The notes below the pieces were generated by a model, which had not been told where the DNA came from, did not search any database, and saw nothing but the letters and a program-made list of their open reading frames with translations. 64,000 bases of DNA from an uncultured Eubacteriales bacterium (GTDB lineage: Bacteria > Bacillota > Clostridia > Lachnospirales > Lachnospiraceae): the NCBI GenBank assembly GCA_900314885.1, contig OMWY01000011.1:1-64000 (forward strand). Direction: 5' to 3'. Every line of letters begins with the position of its first letter. Position 1 is the stretch's first letter. Both the position numbers and the translations under genes were made by a program. Below, one piece after another: positions 17,556 to 26,566 of the stretch.

Positions 17556-18194
17556 ATGAAGGTTATAGAATTGCATGAATCTGTTACAGAGAGCAACGAC
17601 AAGGATGCGGCTGAATTACGTAAGTCCCTATCTTATGAGGGGATAACACTGATAAATATCATGAGTTCTCCGGGGAGCGGTAAGACCACTCTTCTGTCCC
17701 GCATAATTAAGGATATCGGAAACAAGGTTAAAATAGGTGTAATTGAGGCCGATATTGACAGTTCTGTTGATGCTGAAGCTATAGAGAAGCTTGGAGTAAA
17801 ATCAGTACAGGCTCACACAGATGGGATGTGCCATATGGATGCCGGCATGACAAGGGCGGCTATAGAAGAATTAGGCCGGGATTTTGATATTATTTTTCTT
17901 GAAAATGTCGGAAACCTTATCTGTCCCGCTGAATTTGATGCCGGAGCCCACATTAATCTTATGATAAGCTCTATCACGGAAGGCGATGATAAGCCTCTTA
18001 AATATCCTCTTATGTTTAAGGAAAGCGATATACTTGTAGTATCTAAGATTGACGCTATGCCGGCCTTTAATTTTGACCTTGATAAATTCTCTGAGAGGGT
18101 AAAGGGGCTTAATCCTGATATAAAAATATTCCCGGTCTCAGCTAAGACCGGGGAAGGCATGGCTTGTCTTGAAAATAGCTTACTAATCAGATAA
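17556..18194 (+). CDS. hypB: Hydrogenase nickel incorporation GTPase HypB
   Basis: HypB is a metal-chaperone GTPase that delivers nickel to [NiFe] hydrogenase. The 212 residues carry P-loop SSPGSGKT (about residues 31-38), the switch region IEADIDSS, the metal-site CHMDAG in the G domain, ENVGNLICPAEFD, and base-specificity motif SKID. It lacks an N-terminal CCxxC or His-rich nickel-store extension. The ATG at 17556 is preferred over the TTG at 17517, with GAAAGGG upstream. No hypA, hypC-F or hydrogenase genes are nearby, so it is an isolated copy. Its stop is one base away from the stop of the convergent unknown gene. Confidence 0.88.
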   Translation: MKVIELHESVTESNDKDAAELRKSLSYEGITLINIMSSPGSGKTTLLSRIIKDIGNKVKIGVIEADIDSSVDAEAIEKLGVKSVQAHTDGMCHMDAGMTRAAIEELGRDFDIIFLENVGNLICPAEFDAGAHINLMISSITEGDDKPLKYPLMFKESDILVVSKIDAMPAFNFDLDKFSERVKGLNPDIKIFPVSAKTGEGMACLENSLLIR

Positions 18195-18195
18195 A

Positions 18196-19152
18196 TCAGT
18201 TATTCTTTACGGCAGGGACCTTGACTCGTAGCTTCAGTTTACCGCCTGCCGTAAGCGCCTTGTTCTGATTATCAAATACTGTGTAATAAGAAATAAGCTT
18301 ATCAGCGGGGGCGACTCTTATAGCATCAGGCATAAGGGAATGCAGAAACTTCGTGATTCCTGTGATATGTATATCTTCAATCTCAGGAAATACTTCTGTG
18401 GAATGGAGAGGAATATTATCCGCCATCCGACATTTTCTGATATTTCCCTCCGCGTCATGGAAGAGTTCAGACGGAAGGAAAATAGCCGAGTCAACCGTTT
18501 CGAACATAAATACAGGTATATAGTAATGGTCACTTCTGTCCTGTGTAAATAATTTCTTATCCCACTTTGGCATTATATCGTTCGAGTAAAGTGCCGCCTC
18601 AGTTATGAGAGTGTCCACGTTATCAAGATAACTCTTTCCTGTGAATATATAAGGCGGAACATAAATATCAGTGTCAAAAAGCTCCATAAAATATCCCGTG
18701 ATAATGTGGCGCATCTTGTCACTTAGCTTTAAATGTAATTTGCCGCTCTTTGGTTTCTTGAAGCTGACAGTAACAGGTAGCATAAGCGGCCGCATTACCT
18801 CATTACCGTTTTCCTTATTAAACAGGCGCTGAAGCTCCTCTTCGTCATTAGCCACTTCAGAGCAATAACGCATCACCGTATTAACGTCATAACTCAGATT
18901 GTTGGTCATTACATAATCCAAAAAGTCTGAGCCTATATTTACGACAGCTATTTTTTCGGTTCCGGAAAGAATATTCTCCTCTGCAAGTTCAAGGAGCGCA
19001 TCATTTACGAACAGAATGAGATCTTCAGGGTGCATCCTGTTCTCCCATTCAGCAATAGAGCTTTTTGGAAAGAGAATCTGCCACGATTCAAGTGAGTATC
19101 TCGGTACCGCAAGATAATTACCTTTTGTCATATTCATAAAGTTATCATCCAT
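18196..19152 (-). CDS. Protein of unknown function
   Basis: The 318-residue protein was not recognised. It has no signal peptide or membrane helix, so it is probably cytoplasmic. It is rich in acidic and aromatic residues with a basic end (GGKLKLRVKVPAVKNN). The start is the ATG at 19152, because a strong AGGGAGG lies just 7 bases upstream, inside the longer open frame that begins at 19170. It converges on hypB with one base between stops and no terminator is visible, so read-through antisense is likely. It stands alone. Confidence 0.7.
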   Translation of the reverse strand: MDDNFMNMTKGNYLAVPRYSLESWQILFPKSSIAEWENRMHPEDLILFVNDALLELAEENILSGTEKIAVVNIGSDFLDYVMTNNLSYDVNTVMRYCSEVANDEEELQRLFNKENGNEVMRPLMLPVTVSFKKPKSGKLHLKLSDKMRHIITGYFMELFDTDIYVPPYIFTGKSYLDNVDTLITEAALYSNDIMPKWDKKLFTQDRSDHYYIPVFMFETVDSAIFLPSELFHDAEGNIRKCRMADNIPLHSTEVFPEIEDIHITGITKFLHSLMPDAIRVAPADKLISYYTVFDNQNKALTAGGKLKLRVKVPAVKNN

Positions 19153-19249
19153 ATCCGTTCCTCCCTTCATCGATTACTATCAATTCCTAGTATGGTGTCT
19201 AACTATCCTTCTACCTATAGTATGACACAATACTCGTCATTTTACAAGT

Positions 19250-19284
19250 AAAAAAAGCAGTAAGTCTTTATAACGGCTTACTGC
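19250..19284 (-). terminator. Intrinsic terminator after blaI-like gene
   Basis: Minus strand: GCAGTAAG, 12-base loop, CTTACTGC, then TTTTTTT. It lies about 40 bp after the stop at 19323 and closes the long aroB-lspA-rluD operon. Confidence 0.8.
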
Positions 19285-19322
19285 GTTTAGATATAAGTAT
19301 AGGTTATAATGACAAGCTCCGA

Positions 19323-19712
19323 TTATATTTTGAGGAACTTGTTGTTGCCTATAGTATTATCATTTACAATCTTTGACAGTTCAACGACTTCTGACCTTGT
19401 AAGCTTCTGTTCCTTCAGGTATTCATTAAAAAATGTACTAAGATTACCGTTATAAAACTGATCAAGCAAGTGCTTTGTCTCTGTATCTCTGACAGCCTTC
19501 TTGGTTACAGCCGCAACGCAAACAAAGCCGGGATCCTTTCTCGTAATTGCGCCCTTGTCTATAAGACGGTTAATAACAGTATAAGTCGTGTTCTTTTCCC
19601 ATCCGACGTATTCCTTGATAATTTTTGCGATATCACGGGCAGCAAGCTCCTTATTAGACCAGAGAAGCTCCATGACATTCAATTCCCCTTCATGTAATCT
19701 TAAATCTCCCAT
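19323..19712 (-). CDS. BlaI/MecI/CopY family transcriptional repressor
   Basis: The 129 residues begin with the family winged helix: LHEGELNVMELLW, ARDIAKIIKE, TTYTVINRLIDKGAI and the wing VAAVTKK. A C-terminal dimerisation helix follows. Such repressors control beta-lactamase, PBP or copper genes and are released by proteolysis or metal. The usual M56/BlaR1 sensor partner is not adjacent; instead it is the last gene behind rluD (12-bp gap). It may therefore answer to a distant sensor. Confidence 0.85.
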   Translation of the reverse strand: MGDLRLHEGELNVMELLWSNKELAARDIAKIIKEYVGWEKNTTYTVINRLIDKGAITRKDPGFVCVAAVTKKAVRDTETKHLLDQFYNGNLSTFFNEYLKEQKLTRSEVVELSKIVNDNTIGNNKFLKI

Positions 19713-19724
19713 ACATTTACCTCT

Positions 19725-20663
19725 TTAACACTGTTTTCTGATATTTTCAAGCAAATCAGTAAAATAATCCGGCAGAGGAGCACTGAATTCAACGTATTTT
19801 CCGGTTGAAGGATGAATAAATCCCAGTACTCCGGCATGCAAAACCTGCCCTTCCGTGTGGAAGGGATCCTTGTCCGGCCCATACACCGTGTCACCAACAA
19901 GAGGGTGATGAATACTTGCCATATGGACCCTTATCTGGTGGGTTCTGCCTGTTTCAAGCCTGCAGATAATATGAGCGTACTCTTTATTCTGTCTCGTGTG
20001 AAAATTTTCAAGCACAGAAAAATGAGTAACCGCTCGCTTCCCATGCTCATAATTTATTGCCATTTTTTTGCGATCGACAGGATGTCTGCCAAGCGGGGCA
20101 TCAACAGTACCATCGCTTTCCTTAAAGCATCCGTAGACCAAAGCCTCATAACGCCTTGTAATACTATGTACCGCAAGCTGTTCGGCAATCTTTCTATGGG
20201 CATTGTCATTTTTGCAGATAACAAGAAGGCCTGTTGTATCCCGATCAATCCTGTGAACTATGCCGGGTCTCAGCTCGCCGTTAATTCCCGAAAGTTCGGA
20301 ACCGCAATGATACATCAGAGCATTAACCAATGTCCCTGACGTATGACCGGCGGCCGGATGTACAACCATCCCCTTAGGCTTATTTACAATAATAAGGTCA
20401 TTATCTTCATAAACGATATCAAGCGGAATGTTTTCAGGCTTGATTTCCGCGTCGACAATGTCAGGGACGGTAATAACGATTAAGGTTCCACCGTTGACCT
20501 TTTCACTTACCTTTACATGATCGTCGTTAACAGTAATATTTCCATTCTCTATAAGATCCTTTATCCTAGATCTTGAAAATGAATCACCAAGTCCTTCAGA
20601 GAGTATCTTATCGATTCTCCCGGAAGAGCCTTCGGGAACAATATAATTAATAACTTCACTCAT
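19725..20663 (-). CDS. rluD: RluA/RluD family pseudouridine synthase
   Basis: The enzyme isomerises uridine to pseudouridine in 23S rRNA. An N-terminal S4 RNA-binding domain (RIDKILSEGLGDSFSRSRIKDLIENG) is followed by the catalytic core with HRIDRDTTGLL (aspartate nucleophile near residue 139) and LETGRTHQIRVHM. The ATG at 20663 is used rather than a TTG at 20705; it overlaps the lspA stop by eight bases, with AAGGG just upstream. The 312 residues fit RluD-type enzymes; the exact target uridines are inferred. Confidence 0.9.
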   Translation of the reverse strand: MSEVINYIVPEGSSGRIDKILSEGLGDSFSRSRIKDLIENGNITVNDDHVKVSEKVNGGTLIVITVPDIVDAEIKPENIPLDIVYEDNDLIIVNKPKGMVVHPAAGHTSGTLVNALMYHCGSELSGINGELRPGIVHRIDRDTTGLLVICKNDNAHRKIAEQLAVHSITRRYEALVYGCFKESDGTVDAPLGRHPVDRKKMAINYEHGKRAVTHFSVLENFHTRQNKEYAHIICRLETGRTHQIRVHMASIHHPLVGDTVYGPDKDPFHTEGQVLHAGVLGFIHPSTGKYVEFSAPLPDYFTDLLENIRKQC

Positions 20664-21183
20664 GTCCCTTAAAAACCAGATTGAAATCCTTATCTTTATA
20701 GACAAATACTCCTGATACTATCAGAAATATAGCCGCGAATGTGACGCATATATCCGCTACATTAAAGATAGGAAAATCTATGAGCTCAAAGTACATAAAA
20801 TCAGTGACCGAGCTTACCCCGGTACTTATCTTAGTCACAATCCTGTCAATACAGTTGCCAAAGGCTCCGGCAAGAAGCAGTACAAGAGACAGCCTTAACA
20901 AGTTAAAATGTTTCTCTGCCGGTATCTTGATTAAGACCCACAAGTCAGCTGCCACCACAATGGCTGTGGCAATCATAAAAAACCAGAAACCGCCCTGCAT
21001 CATCCCAAAAGCAGCGCCACTATTACCGCCCTGCAAAAGTGTGAAGCTAAAGACACCTTTCACAATCTCGATCGGACCGTCTGCCAGATAGGTTCGCGCC
21101 AGGTATTTTGTTATCTGGTCCAGAACGAGAAGACATATAACAATAATGATATCAGTTATCAGCCTTTTTCTTTCTTTAGTCAT
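20656..21183 (-). CDS. lspA: Lipoprotein signal peptidase (signal peptidase II)
   Basis: This membrane aspartyl protease cleaves prolipoprotein signal peptides after lipidation. Four hydrophobic helices are visible, with the family blocks LVLDQITKY, NSGAAFGM, AGAFGNCIDRI and FNVADICVT; the two catalytic aspartates are in NCID and NVAD. The ATG at 21183 overlaps the aroB stop by eight bases and has AGGGAAG upstream; the longer frame from 21237 is inside aroB. The 175 residues are typical. It precedes rluD, the classic lspA-rluD pair. Confidence 0.95.
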   Translation of the reverse strand: MTKERKRLITDIIIVICLLVLDQITKYLARTYLADGPIEIVKGVFSFTLLQGGNSGAAFGMMQGGFWFFMIATAIVVAADLWVLIKIPAEKHFNLLRLSLVLLLAGAFGNCIDRIVTKISTGVSSVTDFMYFELIDFPIFNVADICVTFAAIFLIVSGVFVYKDKDFNLVFKGHE

Positions 21184-22252
21184 TAAGAACTTCCCTGATT
21201 CCCGAAAGTAATTCTTCATCACTGACAGTATGGTCAATAACAGCCTTACCTACACTGTCAAGTAAAATGAATTTCACCTTTCCTTTTTCCATCTTCTTAT
21301 CATTTTTGGTTACCGCAAGAATTTCATTTGCGTCAGCTCCCTTAAGGCTAACCGGCAAATCAAGAGCTTGCAATATTTTCTTCATATCAGTGAGATCATC
21401 CTCAGATATCAATCCCCTGTTAACTGATATCCTTCCGGCAGCAACCATCCCGAGACTTACGCACTCACCATGGAGAAGCTTAAAATTCATAAGCTTCTCT
21501 ATGGCATGACCTATCGTGTGGCCAAAATTAAGAATAGCGCGAACCCCTTTTTCTGTGGGATCCTGCTCAACTATTATTCTCTTGATATCACAGCTTCTGT
21601 AAATCAGTTCCGATAATATCCTTTCATCCTTATGTTTTATAGCCGAAAAATTATCCTTAATTATATCTAGCATAGAGCTGTCATAGATATAACCATACTT
21701 TACGACTTCACCCATACCTGATAAATATTCCCGGTCAGGCAGAGACAATAGCGTCTTCATATTCATATATACAAGACTTGGCTGATGAAAGGCGCCGACC
21801 ATATTTTTATAAGCTCTAAAATCTACTCCCGTTTTCCCGCCGACGCTTGAATCACACATAGCAAGAAGAGTTGTCGGTATCTGAATAAACTTAATACCTC
21901 GTAAATAAGTAGCGGCGGCAAATCCTGTCATATCGCCGCATACACCACCACCACAAGCGGCAAATAAATCTTTTCTCTCAAAATGCGCCTTAATTGCCGC
22001 TTCGTAAATATCCATTACTGTGTCAAGATTCTTGTTCTTCTCACCGGCAGTAAATGTGAATGTATGTACTTCACCGAATACATCTGATAATTCTTTACTG
22101 ACTGCGTCCTTGTATATTTCTGTATTTGAGTCAAATATAAGCATAATTTTCTTATCCTTATACTCACTATTAAACTCATTACCAAGCCCGCCAAAATCAC
22201 CGGCAAATAAAATATCATAAGCTTCTTTATTATTAACTGTCAGCCTTTTCAA
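21176..22252 (-). CDS. aroB: 3-dehydroquinate synthase
   Basis: AroB cyclises DAHP to 3-dehydroquinate, step two of the shikimate pathway, using NAD and a divalent metal. Visible blocks are GGGVCGDMTGFAAATYLRG, IPTTLLAMCDSSVGGKTGVD, the metal ligand region EVVKYG and FGHTIGHAIE. The 358 residues are standard. It overlaps divIVA by 20 bases at its start and lspA at its end. The other shikimate genes are not here; aroB simply rides in a division/envelope operon. Confidence 0.95.
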   Translation of the reverse strand: MKRLTVNNKEAYDILFAGDFGGLGNEFNSEYKDKKIMLIFDSNTEIYKDAVSKELSDVFGEVHTFTFTAGEKNKNLDTVMDIYEAAIKAHFERKDLFAACGGGVCGDMTGFAAATYLRGIKFIQIPTTLLAMCDSSVGGKTGVDFRAYKNMVGAFHQPSLVYMNMKTLLSLPDREYLSGMGEVVKYGYIYDSSMLDIIKDNFSAIKHKDERILSELIYRSCDIKRIIVEQDPTEKGVRAILNFGHTIGHAIEKLMNFKLLHGECVSLGMVAAGRISVNRGLISEDDLTDMKKILQALDLPVSLKGADANEILAVTKNDKKMEKGKVKFILLDSVGKAVIDHTVSDEELLSGIREVLND

Positions 22253-22904
22253 TGGTATTCACCTTTTCTTTTATATCTCGAAGATCTTCTAAATCCATAG
22301 TGTCCTCACTTACGGATATATTTATATCATCATCTTCCTTTTCATCTGCGCTATCCGCTGTCTCACTCGTAAGATCCATGGCCTTTTCACGTTCCACTAT
22401 CTCCTTATCCTTTAATGGCTTTTCAAGAGTAAGGAGGCCATTAAGGTCAGTGACAGCGGCGTCCATAGCCTTGCTATCGGCAATTTCCAGTTCAGAATTG
22501 GCTAAAGCCTTAAGCTGTGCCTTGAAAGACTCATAGCTTGCAATTAAATTTCTTGTCTGAGTGCTGATTGAAGAAAGCTCTCTTCTTGCCTCGGCGAGAA
22601 TTTCTTCAGCCTTTAAATGAGCCTCCATCTCAATGGCATCAGCCTTCTTCACAGCGTCGGCATGGGTATCATCAGCTGTTTTCTGAGCTAAAACCAAAGC
22701 CTTCTGGAGGGTCTTTTCTATTGATTTATAATACTGAAGGCCATCACTAAGGACATTTATTTTATCCTTATATTCGGCATTCTCCTTATATAAAGCTTCA
22801 TAATCATCACACACTTCTTCAAGGAATGTGTCTACTTCCTTTTTGTCATATCCAAGACCGCCGCTTTTAAAATTCTTCCTCTGAATTTCTATAGGTGTAA
22901 GCAA
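22233..22904 (-). CDS. divIVA: DivIVA domain protein
   Basis: DivIVA senses negative membrane curvature and recruits partners to poles and septa. The N terminus is the membrane-binding motif LTPIEIQRKNF with GGLGYDKKEVDTFLEEV, followed by a long coiled coil to about residue 150 and an acidic tail. At 223 residues it is normal. It follows ylmH in the conserved ylm order. Because MinE is also encoded in the window, division-site placement may combine DivIVA with an oscillating Min system. Confidence 0.9.
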   Translation of the reverse strand: MLTPIEIQRKNFKSGGLGYDKKEVDTFLEEVCDDYEALYKENAEYKDKINVLSDGLQYYKSIEKTLQKALVLAQKTADDTHADAVKKADAIEMEAHLKAEEILAEARRELSSISTQTRNLIASYESFKAQLKALANSELEIADSKAMDAAVTDLNGLLTLEKPLKDKEIVEREKAMDLTSETADSADEKEDDDINISVSEDTMDLEDLRDIKEKVNTIEKADS

Positions 22905-22923
22905 AATAGTTACCTCCGGTTAA

Positions 22924-23691
22924 TTATGTATAAAGGCCATATTTGAATCTTGTTCGTCCCTTTCTCGTTTCTCCTTCGCTCCCGTAAAAAACAAATTTTC
23001 CATGACCGCGAACAGAAATTATATCACCATCACTGAGATCAATGTGAGGATTAGAAATAAGTATCGAATTGCGCGAGACCATTTCCTTTTCAATTATTTC
23101 CTTAACATTCGTTCTCGACAGATTATATACTTCAGAAATCACAGCATCAAGCCTAAGAGATTGGACGGTACCTGTTCTTTCTTCTATATTTTTCTCGAAA
23201 TCTAGTCCCAGCGAATCAACAAGCTCGCATTTAACAGCGTTGTGGCCGACTTCCGACAAATTATCTATGAGAAATCCGGCTATGTCTTCTTTACAGAAAA
23301 GATACGCATTACTCTCTTCTTTATTTACAAAAATATCACCCGTAAGTTTTCTGTCAATCCCTAAGCCTAAAACAGAACCAAGATAATCCCTGTGAGTTAA
23401 TTCCTTTTTCTGAAATTTTTTAGCGACAGAACTGATTTTTACGCATGAAATCGGAAAATCAATCTCTGTTTCGTCAGCGTAATCTCGTGACGGAAAGCAG
23501 GCCATGGTTCTCTCACATGATTTGGTGCCACCATATAAGTAAAACTTCCCTTGAGGAATTTCCCTTATATGCGAATAAATTAATACAGCTTCCGCAGGGC
23601 TAAGAAAGTCAGAAAAACCATCAAAGCCACGATTGTACGACGTTTTAGCAATATCAAGGATATGCCTGAGACCGGCCTTCGAATCGTCCAT
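22924..23691 (-). CDS. ylmH: YlmH family RNA-binding protein (S4 domain)
   Basis: The protein has an N-terminal region with FSDFLSPAE and GGTKSCERTMACF, the middle LTHRDYLGSVLGLGIDRKLTGDI block that marks YlmH, and a C-terminal S4 RNA-binding domain from about residue 180. Family members bind ribosomal RNA and have been linked to rescue of stalled ribosomes and to division. It sits between sepF (one-base spacing) and divIVA, the conserved ylm order in Firmicutes. Confidence 0.9.
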   Translation of the reverse strand: MDDSKAGLRHILDIAKTSYNRGFDGFSDFLSPAEAVLIYSHIREIPQGKFYLYGGTKSCERTMACFPSRDYADETEIDFPISCVKISSVAKKFQKKELTHRDYLGSVLGLGIDRKLTGDIFVNKEESNAYLFCKEDIAGFLIDNLSEVGHNAVKCELVDSLGLDFEKNIEERTGTVQSLRLDAVISEVYNLSRTNVKEIIEKEMVSRNSILISNPHIDLSDGDIISVRGHGKFVFYGSEGETRKGRTRFKYGLYT

Positions 23692-23692
23692 A

Positions 23693-24298
23693 TCAGAAAT
23701 CCTTATTTATTACCGGGACGTCAAAGCCGTTCTCTTCCATTATTTCATCAAACTCACCGCCTTCAAGAGAAGTTCCGCTTGGTGCCATAACGAAAATAGA
23801 CCTGGAAGCCTGTCTGTAGGTCCCATTAATAGCATGCATACATCCAAATAGGTAGTCAATAATTCTCTGACCTGCGGCTAAATCGAGGCCTTCTATATTC
23901 AGTATAATTATTACACCGTTCAAGAGCTTGTCAGCGATATCCTGAGCATCATCGAAGCTCTCAGGCTTCTCAACATTAACTTCTACACCTGTCATACTTC
24001 TCTGCCTCGCCTGTCCAAAGGACATAACATTAGAACTGCCCTGGTTTCTCGTGTTCCATCTTCTCCTGGAAGATGAATCATCATCGTCATAATCATTCTC
24101 ATCATCAGCGTTGTACTCAAGTCTCGCCCGGTTAGCAGCCTTAGCCGCCTCCTTCTCGCGTTTTCTCTGCTCTCTTTCGAGGCGGTTTTGTTCACGCTGC
24201 TGTCTCTCAGCCTCCTCTTCCATAAGATATGTATCCTCATCATAATCATCATCCGGAAGTCTGAGTCTGTTAATCATATTCGAAATAATATTAGCCAT
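23693..24298 (-). CDS. sepF: Cell division protein SepF
   Basis: SepF anchors FtsZ to the membrane. The N-terminal amphipathic membrane anchor is followed by a highly charged linker (EEEAERQQREQNRLEREQRKREK region) and the C-terminal SepF fold, with VEVNVEKPESFDDAQDIADKL, VIILNIEGLD and AAGQRIIDYLFGCMHAINGT. The 201 residues are slightly long owing to the linker. It is in the standard ylm cluster between yggS and ylmH. Confidence 0.95.
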   Translation of the reverse strand: MANIISNMINRLRLPDDDYDEDTYLMEEEAERQQREQNRLEREQRKREKEAAKAANRARLEYNADDENDYDDDDSSSRRRWNTRNQGSSNVMSFGQARQRSMTGVEVNVEKPESFDDAQDIADKLLNGVIIILNIEGLDLAAGQRIIDYLFGCMHAINGTYRQASRSIFVMAPSGTSLEGGEFDEIMEENGFDVPVINKDF

Positions 24299-24318
24299 AA
24301 TGTTCTCCGTTCTTTATA

Positions 24319-25017
24319 TTAAACAGCATAATTTCTCGCGCCAAAGATTCCGGTTCCTACTCTTACGAAAGTAGCGCCCTCCTCCACGGCAATAGTATAA
24401 TCATTTGTCATACCCATTGAAAGCTCACTTAACTTTATATTATCAATCTTTTCGTTGTTAATGTCAACCATCAATTTTTTCATATCCTTAAAGTAGACAC
24501 GATTTGATTCCGGGTCATCAGTGGCAGGAGCAACAGTCATAAGCCCCTTAACCTTTATATGGTTGAAACCACTGATGCTCTTAACAAAGTCCTTAACCTC
24601 AGATGGCGCAAGACCAAACTTGCTTTCTTCTCCCGCCATATTCACTTCGCACAGGATATTCATCACTGTATCTTTTTTGGCGCATTCCTTCTCAATCTGC
24701 TCGGCAAGCGCCATATTGTCAACAGAATGAATCATATCGACCATACCGGGAAGATATTTTACCTTGTTCAGCTGCAAATGCCCTATCATGTGCCATGACA
24801 ATGGTTCTGTAATTTCAGTTGTTTTTGTTCTCAGTTCCTGCACCTTATTTTCTCCGAAAACAGTCTGGCCGGCTGACATAGCTTCTCTTATATCGCTTAC
24901 CGGTTTGGTTTTACTGACAGCTATAAGAGTCACTTCTTTGGGATCTCTTCCCGCGCGAATACAGGCGTCAGAGATATTTTTCCTTACATATGCCAGGTTA
25001 TCAGCAATAGTACTCAT
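24319..25017 (-). CDS. yggS: YggS family PLP homeostasis protein
   Basis: The protein is a single TIM-barrel PLP-binding protein that buffers free pyridoxal phosphate; no catalysis is known. Visible are LIAVSKTKP (PLP lysine), FGENKVQEL, WHMIGHLQLNKVK, SVDN, LMTVAP and LSMGMTNDYTIAVEEGATFVRVGTGIFG. The 232 residues are typical. It is the YlmE homologue of the ylm cluster. Confidence 0.95.
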   Translation of the reverse strand: MSTIADNLAYVRKNISDACIRAGRDPKEVTLIAVSKTKPVSDIREAMSAGQTVFGENKVQELRTKTTEITEPLSWHMIGHLQLNKVKYLPGMVDMIHSVDNMALAEQIEKECAKKDTVMNILCEVNMAGEESKFGLAPSEVKDFVKSISGFNHIKVKGLMTVAPATDDPESNRVYFKDMKKLMVDINNEKIDNIKLSELSMGMTNDYTIAVEEGATFVRVGTGIFGARNYAV

Positions 25018-25023
25018 ACTATA

Positions 25024-26487
25024 TCACTCCTTAAGATTGGCGTCTATTGTCGGATTAACAATAATATTATCATATTCCGACAATCCAAATGATGTATTAT
25101 CCGCTACGAGATAATAATCATCAAATTCAGCCGTTATTTCTATTCTCTTAAACTCAGGGTAGCCCTTGTTTACGCAATAAACACCCATGAGTGAATCCAT
25201 CTTGCTTACTGATTCTGTCGTTTTGCCATCTTTGTCGCAAATTTTGTCGCCTGCCGTAATATTTCCATTAGCATCGATATATGCCTTTTTATTATTTTCT
25301 TCGTCTTTGTCTTCGTTTTTGTCGATAATAGCATAAACAGGCACTTCAGTAAATACTACACTTTTATTGCCGGATTCGTCTTCGTTATATACATAGAATC
25401 CGGATTGATCTGTTTTTTCGTTTGTAGTATAGAAATCAGAACTAACTACAAAACAATCCTTCTTAATGACAGACGATTTCGGTATCTTAAGCCCCGAAAC
25501 GCTGTCTAGTTTTACCGAAACATTTAACACCCTTTCTTCAGCGAAATTCACCATATAATTATAGAATGTCAGATCCGCAAAATAATTGCCACCTGACTCA
25601 TATAATCTTACTCCGGCGTTTGCCGTATAGGAGGAATTATTAATCCTCACGCTGACTATATCGAGATTACTGAGCTTTTCATAATGATCCTTATCAATCA
25701 TTATAATAATGTGCCATGTCTCACCGGTAACTATCTTATATAGAACATCACCGGAATTTACCTTATTGTCCTTCGCGCTGTCAATACCAACTCCACCGAC
25801 ATTACTGTTCTCTTCTGATATGCTTGATTCTGAAGCGTTTCCGGAGGCATTAATAATCTCATTGTATCTGTCGGTGTCTATGTCTTCTTCCGTAAGTCCG
25901 TCATAATTATCGGAAGAATATACTATAATACCGCTTTCCGTAGCGTAATTCACGTGAAAATAGTCTGAATTGCCATAATCACGCATTACTTCGGACAGGT
26001 TCGAAAGCATATTTTTACCGGTGTCATTTAGCACGGCATTGGTAAACTTCTGCTTTAATGAGTAGATACTGTCAAAGCTGTTCTCATTATTAATATGATA
26101 ATGCCTGATTAATTCCATAAGGTCTGTATCAAGCGCGTTGCCTGAACCGGTATCAGATTGAAGCTTATTATATATCGTACCGGTATCATCAATAGAGCAT
26201 ATGGCGTCGTTCTTAGCGCATCTTGAAAGGTTTCCAATATAGTAATTAACATATCCGCTTCGGTCAGCTCTAACCGTTATTTCGTCGCGGAGACAAATAC
26301 CCTGTGTCCGTATTACATCCTCGGAAGTTTCGCTTACGACCCTGTATACTGATGTGTGGTCTTTGGTTGCGTAAGCAAGCACATATAGCACGACATAGAA
26401 AAAAATAGCCAGGAAAATAACCGTAGCTGGATTAAAGAAGTTTCTTTTCTTCTTTATCTGGTAAACCTGCTTTCCTTTACGCGCCAT
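25024..26487 (-). CDS. HlyD-like membrane-anchored adaptor protein
   Basis: A basic N terminus and one transmembrane helix (about residues 19-40) are followed by a large extracellular region with biotinyl-lipoyl/HlyD-like strands (ITVRADRSGYVNYYIGNLS near residue 70, and a second half beginning NSGDVLYKIVTGETWHI). Proteins of this kind occur in the ylm cluster of Lachnospiraceae and are annotated as HlyD family efflux adaptors, but no ABC exporter or permease is adjacent. A role in envelope or division is suggested only by position between an ATPase and yggS. The 487 residues are long for HlyD. Confidence 0.7.
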   Translation of the reverse strand: MARKGKQVYQIKKKRNFFNPATVIFLAIFFYVVLYVLAYATKDHTSVYRVVSETSEDVIRTQGICLRDEITVRADRSGYVNYYIGNLSRCAKNDAICSIDDTGTIYNKLQSDTGSGNALDTDLMELIRHYHINNENSFDSIYSLKQKFTNAVLNDTGKNMLSNLSEVMRDYGNSDYFHVNYATESGIIVYSSDNYDGLTEEDIDTDRYNEIINASGNASESSISEENSNVGGVGIDSAKDNKVNSGDVLYKIVTGETWHIIIMIDKDHYEKLSNLDIVSVRINNSSYTANAGVRLYESGGNYFADLTFYNYMVNFAEERVLNVSVKLDSVSGLKIPKSSVIKKDCFVVSSDFYTTNEKTDQSGFYVYNEDESGNKSVVFTEVPVYAIIDKNEDKDEENNKKAYIDANGNITAGDKICDKDGKTTESVSKMDSLMGVYCVNKGYPEFKRIEITAEFDDYYLVADNTSFGLSEYDNIIVNPTIDANLKE

Positions 26488-26522
26488 AAGTAACCTCTTA
26501 CATCAACATCCATATACACAAG

Positions 26523-26553
26523 ACGCTCTCACAGACCGATGCCGTGAGAGCGT
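26523..26553 (-). other. Intercistronic hairpin between the ATPase and HlyD-like genes
   Basis: A perfect 10-bp stem (ACGCTCTCAC with GTGAGAGCGT) with an 11-nt loop lies in the 79-bp gap between the two genes. No T-tract follows on the minus strand, so it may be a processing or stability hairpin, not a full terminator. Confidence 0.45.
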
Positions 26554-26566
26554 ACTAATAATCAGA

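Noticed and set aside
17556..18194. UreG (urease accessory GTPase) instead of HypB
   Set aside because: The CHMDAG and VGNLICPAEFD blocks match HypB, and no urease genes are adjacent.
19219..19234. AGTAT-GACACA-ATACT inverted repeat between the blaI-like gene and the 18196 gene as a BlaI operator
   Set aside because: Arms are only five bp and do not carry the TACA/TGTA core of known BlaI/MecI operators.
19812..20339. 175-codon frame opposite rluD
   Set aside because: Complete overlap with a well-conserved pseudouridine synthase; no SD and no recognisable protein.
26523..26553. Strong terminator between ATPase and HlyD-like genes
   Set aside because: The stem is good but no run of T follows on the minus strand; recorded only as a hairpin.
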